Assembly: GCA_028292065.1 (NCBI GenBank)
Contig: JAQGNC010000333.1
Coordinates: 1-10,475, forward strand
Length of the DNA: 10,475 bases
From: Betaproteobacteria bacterium
GTDB lineage: Bacteria > Pseudomonadota > Gammaproteobacteria > Burkholderiales > SG8-41
Direction of reading: 5' to 3'
The position numbers and the translations under genes are program-made. Positions 6,454 to 10,475 of the stretch are shown piece after piece. The stretch's first letter is position 1, and every line of letters begins with the position of its first letter. The notes under the pieces were generated by a model that saw only the letters and a list, made by a program, of their open reading frames with translations, did no database searches and was not told the DNA's origin.

Positions 6454-7776
6454 TCAACTGCGTAATACCTTGAGCAGCGAGCTCACGTCGCGCGTGATGT
6501 CGCTGTTGCTCGACTTCAACTCGGCGATCTTGCGGCACGCGTGCAGCACCGTCGTGTGGTCGCGTCCGCCGAACGCTTCGCCGATGTCGGGCAGGCTCAA
6601 CTGGGTGAGCTCCTTGGCGAGCGCCATCGCGACCTGGCGCGGCCGCGCGATGTTGCGGCTGCGCTTCTTCGAATACATCTCGGCCACTTTGATCTTGTAG
6701 TAGTCCGCGACGGTCTTCTGGATGTTCTCGATCGAGATCTGGCGGTTCTGCACCGCGAGCAGGTCCTTCAGCGCTTCGCGGCAGAGGTCGATCGACAGCT
6801 CCTGGCCCGAGAAGCGTGAATAGGCCAGCACGCGTTTCAAGCCGCCCTCGAGCTCGCGAACGTTCGACTGGATGTGCTTGGCGAGAAAGAACGCCACCGC
6901 TTCGTCGAGCTTGAGCGATTCGGCTTCGGCTTTCTTCAGCAGGATCGCCACACGCATCTCGAGCTCGGGCGGTTCGACCGCGACCGTGAGACCCCAGCCG
7001 AAGCGCGAGATCAGGCGGTTTTCCATGCCCGAGATCTCTTTCGGGTAGGTGTCGCAGGTGATGACGACCTGCTTGTGCGATTCGATCAGCGCGTTGAACG
7101 CGTAGAAGAACTCTTCCTGCGTGCGGCTCTTGCCGCTGAAGAACTGGATGTCGTCGATCAGCAGGAGGTCGAGCGAATGGTAATAGCGCTTGAAGTCGTC
7201 GAAAGCCTTGTGCTGATACGCGCGCACCACGTCGGAGACGTACTGCTCGGCGTGGATGTAGCGGATCTTGCTCTCGGGCGCGCGCGACAGCAGATGGTTG
7301 CCGATCGTGTGGATGAGGTGGGTCTTGCCCAGGCCCACGCCGCCGTAGATAAAGAGGGGGTTGTAAGCGGTGCCCGGGCGCTCGGCGACCTGGCTCGCCG
7401 CGGCTCGCGCGAGCTCGTTGGCTTTGCCGTTGACGAAAGTGTCGAACGTGAACGCGGGATTGAGCCTGGAGATGTCGCGCGAAGGCTTGGGCTGCGGCAC
7501 TTCGGCCGCGACAGGCACGTTCACTGCGGGCGCGGACTCTTTTTCGGCGAGGAGTAGCCGGATCTCGACCGGGCGCTTCAACTGCTCGGCGGCGAGCTCC
7601 TGGATGCGGGTATAGAACTTGTCGCGGATCCACTGCAGCACGAAGCGGTTCGGGGCCACCAGGACCAGCGTATCGCCCTCGGCGTGAAACCGCAGCGGCT
7701 TGATCCACGTGACGAATTGCTGGGGAGGGAGTTCCTTCTCGAAATGAGACAGGCAATAGCGCCAGAAGCTGTTCAT
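6454..7776 (-). CDS. dnaA: Chromosomal replication initiator DnaA
   Basis: AAA+ ATPase that binds DnaA boxes, melts oriC and recruits the replicative helicase. The 440-residue product shows all domains. Domain I opens with MNSFWRYCLSHFEKELP and includes the FVTWIKPL segment. A short variable linker spans about 77-105. The ATPase domain has Walker A GGVGLGKT (145-152), Walker B LLLIDD (204-209) and RLISRFGWG (254-262). The C-terminal DNA-binding domain carries the signature GGRDHTTVLHAC (403-414). The ATG at 7774-7776 is chosen because family members start M-N/x-x-FW. The frame stays open upstream to 7866, but that stretch contains the promoter and a DnaA box and resembles no DnaA sequence. 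No good Shine-Dalgarno precedes this ATG. It heads dnaA-dnaN-gyrB. Confidence 0.98.
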   Translation of the reverse strand: MNSFWRYCLSHFEKELPPQQFVTWIKPLRFHAEGDTLVLVAPNRFVLQWIRDKFYTRIQELAAEQLKRPVEIRLLLAEKESAPAVNVPVAAEVPQPKPSRDISRLNPAFTFDTFVNGKANELARAAASQVAERPGTAYNPLFIYGGVGLGKTHLIHTIGNHLLSRAPESKIRYIHAEQYVSDVVRAYQHKAFDDFKRYYHSLDLLLIDDIQFFSGKSRTQEEFFYAFNALIESHKQVVITCDTYPKEISGMENRLISRFGWGLTVAVEPPELEMRVAILLKKAEAESLKLDEAVAFFLAKHIQSNVRELEGGLKRVLAYSRFSGQELSIDLCREALKDLLAVQNRQISIENIQKTVADYYKIKVAEMYSKKRSRNIARPRQVAMALAKELTQLSLPDIGEAFGGRDHTTVLHACRKIAELKSSNSDITRDVSSLLKVLRS

Positions 7777-7834
7777 TGCGCGGGGGCTGTAACTTGTTTT
7801 GGGCCCTGAGCGGGCGGGTGGAGCGGGACGGTTG

Positions 7835-7863
7835 ATTTTACGCCGATCGAGGCGAGTTATCCA
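7835..7863 (-). promoter_or_regulatory. Candidate dnaA promoter
   Basis: On the minus strand TAAAAT (plus 7835-7840) resembles a -10 box (5/6). With a 17-bp spacer, TGGATA (plus 7858-7863) is a weak -35 (4/6). The leader to the ATG would be about 50 nt. The -35 overlaps the DnaA box at 7857-7865, which would fit autorepression of dnaA by its product, known in E. coli and others. Confidence 0.45.
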
Positions 7864-7865
7864 CA
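7857..7865 (+). promoter_or_regulatory. DnaA box (TTATCCACA) upstream of dnaA
   Basis: A perfect consensus box 80 bp upstream of the dnaA start and 121 bp upstream of rpmH. It is the only clear box in this gap. Its position over the likely dnaA -35 suggests a regulatory site. It could also belong to an origin spread over both sides of dnaA. Confidence 0.85.
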
Positions 7866-7884
7866 AGGCGAAAAGGCGTTCGGC

Positions 7885-7896
7885 GGCGCCGGCGCC
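7885..7896. repeat. 12-bp GC palindrome in the dnaA-rpmH gap
   Basis: GGCGCCGGCGCC is a perfect self-complementary palindrome between the divergent promoters. In such GC-rich DNA it may be chance. A protein-binding site cannot be excluded. Confidence 0.3.
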
Positions 7897-7920
7897 CGGG
7901 GTGTGGTGCGGTCGTTTCGA

Positions 7921-7950
7921 TTGACACGTCAGTAGGATACGGGCTCTAAT
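7921..7950 (+). promoter_or_regulatory. sigma70-type promoter of rpmH
   Basis: TTGACA (7921-7926) is a perfect -35. TCTAAT (7945-7950) is a 5/6 match to the -10, with an 18-bp spacer. The start would fall about 30 bp before the rpmH ATG. A near-consensus promoter fits a highly expressed ribosomal protein gene, and probably drives rpmH-rnpA-yidC and perhaps mnmE. Confidence 0.75.
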
Positions 7951-7986
7951 ACCGGGTTTTTCAGCCCCACCTCCAAGGCCTTAATC

Positions 7987-8121
7987 ATGAAGCGTACATA
8001 TCAACCGTCCAAAACCAAGCGCGCGCGTACCCACGGCTTTCGGGTGCGCATGAAAACCAAGGCCGGCCGCGCCATCATCAACGCCCGCCGTGCCAAGGGC
8101 CGGGCGCGTCTCGCCGTCTGA
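7987..8121 (+). CDS. rpmH: Large ribosomal subunit protein bL34
   Basis: Small basic protein of the 50S subunit. The 44-residue product begins MKRTYQPSKTKRARTHGFRV, continues RMKTKAGRAIINARRAKGR and ends RLAV, which matches the bL34 family along its whole length, with the usual length of 44-46. The ATG at 7987 follows a weak AAGG ribosome site about 10 bp upstream and the strong promoter at 7921-7950. It is the first gene of the plus-strand cluster and is in the same reading frame as rnpA, whose start is 6 bp after this stop. Confidence 0.98.
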   Translation: MKRTYQPSKTKRARTHGFRVRMKTKAGRAIINARRAKGRARLAV

Positions 8122-8127
8122 CGCCGT

Positions 8128-8553
8128 TTGAATCCGCCGGCCCCCCCGCGGCCGGGTGTGCTGCGCCGGCCCAGCGAGTTCGAGGCCGTCCTGCGGTCGG
8201 CGGTCCGCGTCGCCACCCGTAATTTCGTCGGGCGCGCCCTGGCCAATGGGGCGGTCCAGCCCCGGCTCGGGATGATCGCCGGCAAGAAGGCGGCGCCGCG
8301 CGCGGTCGACCGCAATCGCGCCAAACGCCTGATCCGCGAACTCTTCCGGACCGCTTCCCCGGGCTTCGGCTCGTACGACGTCGCGATACAGCTGCGCACC
8401 GATCTGCGCAGCCACGACAACGAGGCCGTGCGCACCGAGCTGCGCGGCCTGCTCTCCCATTTGGTGAAGCGTTGCGCCCACGACGCCGCCCGACAGAACT
8501 CTCCCGCCCCTTCACCCGGCATTCCAGCCGGCACCTCACCTGACAGGCAGTAG
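8128..8553 (+). CDS. rnpA: Ribonuclease P protein component
   Basis: Basic protein subunit that helps the RNase P RNA bind and process the 5' ends of precursor tRNAs. The signature VDRNRAKRLIRE is visible (RNRAKR at residues 62-67), preceded by PRLGMIAGKK, and the N-terminal LRRPSEFEAVL block matches the family. No ATG occurs before the core, so the start is non-ATG. TTG at 8128 gives 141 residues and keeps the usual short lead before the PSEF block; GTG at 8158 would cut it to MLRRPSEF. Neither has a clear Shine-Dalgarno, so coupling to rpmH 6 bp upstream is likely (inference). The C-terminal ~22 residues are a Pro/Ser/Ala-rich tail beyond the E. coli length (119). The stop is 2 bp before yidC, leaving no room for the usual yidD. 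Confidence 0.93.
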   Translation: MNPPAPPRPGVLRRPSEFEAVLRSAVRVATRNFVGRALANGAVQPRLGMIAGKKAAPRAVDRNRAKRLIRELFRTASPGFGSYDVAIQLRTDLRSHDNEAVRTELRGLLSHLVKRCAHDAARQNSPAPSPGIPAGTSPDRQ

Positions 8554-8555
8554 CG

Positions 8556-10265
8556 ATGGACTCACAACGCCTCATCCTCTTGATCGTGTTCTCGATGTCG
8601 CTTTTCATGCTCGTCGACGCGTGGCAGCGCGACAAGCAGCCGGTCGCCGTGCAGAGCCAAGGCCCGGCGAGCGCCCAGAAAGACGCGACGCTGCCCCCGG
8701 TGCCCTCCGACAAGCTCGCCGTGCCGCAGGCCCCCAGCGCGGCCCCGGGTGCGCCGCTGGCGCCCACGGGCGTCCTCGCGAACGGTACGACGATCAACGT
8801 CGAAACCGATCTGGTGAAAGCCGAGATCAACACGATGGGCGGGGACCTGCGTCGCCTCGAATTGAAGCAGCACCGCGACGTCGAAGACCCCAAACGTAAC
8901 TTCGCGCTGTTCGAACAGCGGCCAGATCACGTCTACGTCGCTCAATCGGGGCTTATCGGCAACGATCTACCCAATCATCGAACCACCTATACAGCGTCGA
9001 GCACCCAGTACAAGCTCGCTGACGGGGCGAACGACGTCGAAGTGCGGCTCGAAGCGCCGCCGGTCAACGGGGTCAAGGTCACCAAGGTCTATCGCTTCCA
9101 TCGCGGCACCTATCTCATCGACGTCGCTTTCGAAATCAACAACGGCAGCCCCGCCGCGGTGCAGCCGCATGGCTACGTGCAGTTCCTGCGTGACGACAAG
9201 GCGCCCGCGGGAGACTCCTCGATGGTGCCGACCTACACCGGCGCGGCGGTCTACACCGACAAGGAGAAGTTCCAGAAGGTCACTTTCAAGGACATCGAGA
9301 AGGGCAAGGCCTCGTATCCGAAGAACAGCACCGACGGCTGGATCGCGATGCTGCAGCATTACTTCCTCGCGGCGTGGCTGCCGAAAAACGGCACCCCGCG
9401 CGAGTTCTATACGCGCCACGTCGAGGGCAACCTGTATACCGCGGGGGTCGTGGTACCTGCGCCGGCGGTCGCGCCGGGCGCGACGGCGACCCTCGACATC
9501 CCGCTGTATGCCGGTCCCCAGGAGCAGGACAAGCTCGCGCAGCTCGCCCCGGGACTCGACCTGTCGGTCGACTACGGCTGGCTCACGATCATCGCGGTGC
9601 CGCTCTTCTGGGTGCTGTCGTGGATACACGGCTACGTCGGCAACTGGGGCGTGGCGATCATCCTGCTGACGGTCATGATCAAGCTCATCTTCTATCCGCT
9701 GTCCGAGGCGAGCTATCGCTCGATGGGCAAGATGCGGGTGCTCGCGCCCAAACTGCAGCGGCTGAAAGAGCAGTACGGCGACGACAAGCAGCGCCTGCAG
9801 CAGGCGATGATGGAGATGTACAAGACCGAGAAGATCAACCCGCTCGGCGGGTGCTTGCACATCGTGGTGCAAATCCCTGTTTTGATTTCACTTTATTGGG
9901 TACTGCTGGCGAGCGTGGAGCTGCGCCACGCGCCCTTCATCCTGTGGATCCACGATCTTTCGCGGCCTGATACTCTACTCGGTGTGTGGTTTGGAATGCC
10001 GATCGGCCTCCTGCCGATCCTGATGGGCGCGACCATGATCATCCAGACGCGCCTCAACCCCGAGCCTCCCGATCCGGTGCAGGCGAAAGTGATGAAGATC
10101 ATGCCGATCGCGTTCAGCGTGTTCTTCTTCTTCTTCCCTGCCGGCCTGGTCCTCTACTGGCTGGTCAACAACGTGCTGTCGATCCTCCAGCAATGGAACA
10201 TCAACCGCCGCCTCGGAACCGCGCCGGTCAAGACCGGATCGAAAGCCCCGGCGAAGAAAAGCTGA
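8556..10265 (+). CDS. yidC: Membrane protein insertase YidC/Oxa1
   Basis: Inner-membrane insertase that folds and inserts membrane proteins alone or with SecYEG. The 569-residue product has the Gram-negative layout. An N-terminal membrane helix spans about 5-22 (LILLIVFSMSLFMLVDAW). A Pro/Ala/Gln-rich linker and a large periplasmic P1 domain follow, to about residue 335. The conserved five-helix core starts near Tyr340 and contains NPLGGC, SVELRHAPF, WIHDLS and the FFFFFPAGLVLYW helix, ending in a basic tail (SKAPAKKS). In E. coli Arg366 sits in the hydrophilic groove (FIVRGIMYPL); here the same place reads VMIKLIFYPL with Lys376, keeping a positive charge. The ATG at 8556 is 2 bp after rnpA, suggesting coupling. 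mnmE follows after 30 bp. Confidence 0.97.
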   Translation: MDSQRLILLIVFSMSLFMLVDAWQRDKQPVAVQSQGPASAQKDATLPPVPSDKLAVPQAPSAAPGAPLAPTGVLANGTTINVETDLVKAEINTMGGDLRRLELKQHRDVEDPKRNFALFEQRPDHVYVAQSGLIGNDLPNHRTTYTASSTQYKLADGANDVEVRLEAPPVNGVKVTKVYRFHRGTYLIDVAFEINNGSPAAVQPHGYVQFLRDDKAPAGDSSMVPTYTGAAVYTDKEKFQKVTFKDIEKGKASYPKNSTDGWIAMLQHYFLAAWLPKNGTPREFYTRHVEGNLYTAGVVVPAPAVAPGATATLDIPLYAGPQEQDKLAQLAPGLDLSVDYGWLTIIAVPLFWVLSWIHGYVGNWGVAIILLTVMIKLIFYPLSEASYRSMGKMRVLAPKLQRLKEQYGDDKQRLQQAMMEMYKTEKINPLGGCLHIVVQIPVLISLYWVLLASVELRHAPFILWIHDLSRPDTLLGVWFGMPIGLLPILMGATMIIQTRLNPEPPDPVQAKVMKIMPIAFSVFFFFFPAGLVLYWLVNNVLSILQQWNINRRLGTAPVKTGSKAPAKKS

Positions 10266-10295
10266 TCGGCTTGCGGGCAGGCGCATAGGCGCGCC

Positions 10296-10475
10296 ATGAG
10301 CGACCGGGACACCATCGCGGCGATCGCCACCGCGCCCGGCCGCGGCGGGATCGGCGTGGTGCGGGTGTCGGGAAAAGACCTCGAAAGTCTGATAGAGGCG
10401 CTCACCGGGGTGCCGGTGGCGCCGCGCCGGGCCGGTCTCAGGCGATTCCTCGACGCCCACGGCGAGACGATCGAC
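10296..10475 (+). CDS. mnmE: tRNA modification GTPase MnmE (3' end outside window)
   Basis: GTPase that with MnmG modifies the wobble uridine (U34) of certain tRNAs. Only the first 60 codons are present, running in frame to the window end. They show the start of the folate-binding N-terminal domain: DTIAAIATAPGRGGIGVVRVSG matches the family's opening in its key residues (D.I.A.AT..GRGGI...R.SG). The G domain and C-terminal Cys lie outside. The ATG at 10296 follows yidC by 30 bp. The order yidC-mnmE is conserved in many proteobacteria and supports the call. Also known as trmE. Confidence 0.95.
   Translation, partial: MSDRDTIAAIATAPGRGGIGVVRVSGKDLESLIEALTGVPVAPRRAGLRRFLDAHGETID

Noticed and set aside
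6263..7756. 497-codon minus-strand frame overlapping dnaA
   Set aside because: It is another frame of dnaA with Arg/Ala/Pro-rich, motif-free translation. It also overlaps the dnaA-dnaN spacer.
7777..7866. Upstream extension of dnaA by 30 codons
   Set aside because: The added residues are unlike any DnaA, and the stretch contains the likely promoter and a DnaA box.
7981..8893. Several minus-strand frames opposite rpmH, rnpA and yidC
   Set aside because: They are low-complexity Arg/Ala/Gly-rich shadows of well-identified genes.

Overview
The window is chromosomal housekeeping DNA around a replication origin, from a GC-rich Gram-negative bacterium, most likely a betaproteobacterium. The evidence for that is the Gram-negative type GyrB and YidC, the betaproteobacterial-looking L34 and YidC core, and the order topB / gyrB-dnaN-dnaA / rpmH-rnpA-yidC-mnmE. 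Genus cannot be read from the sequence, and no phage, transposon, CRISPR array or defence system is visible.

Layout. (i) 2-2278, plus strand: the 3' part of a topoisomerase III gene whose start lies outside the window. (ii) 2279-2500: a 222-bp gap between convergent genes, packed with inverted repeats. It holds two small hairpins, two copies of a 23-bp palindrome within a ~37-bp direct repeat, and a 19-position hairpin that runs over the gyrB stop codon. (iii) 2501-7776, minus strand: dnaA, dnaN and gyrB in that transcription order, with no recF between dnaN and gyrB. (iv) 6259-6453, between dnaA and dnaN: an origin-like element with a DnaA box, a GC-rich stretch, TAG-type trinucleotides and an AT-rich tract. 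It has the order and polarity of the DnaA-trio unwinding element known from Bacillus subtilis. (v) 7777-7986: the divergent dnaA/rpmH control region, with a DnaA box over the likely dnaA promoter and a strong sigma70-type promoter for rpmH. (vi) 7987-10475, plus strand: rpmH, rnpA, yidC and the start of mnmE, tightly packed. The usual yidD gene between rnpA and yidC is missing.

The left operon encodes the initiator (DnaA), the sliding clamp (DnaN) and the gyrase B subunit, with a second topoisomerase next door. The right operon encodes a ribosomal protein, the RNase P protein, the inner-membrane insertase and a tRNA-modification GTPase. All full-length genes look intact. The points most worth a second look are the origin architecture, the topB-gyrB palindromes, the long GyrB N-terminal tail and the loss of yidD. 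I found no clear sign of a previously undescribed system.
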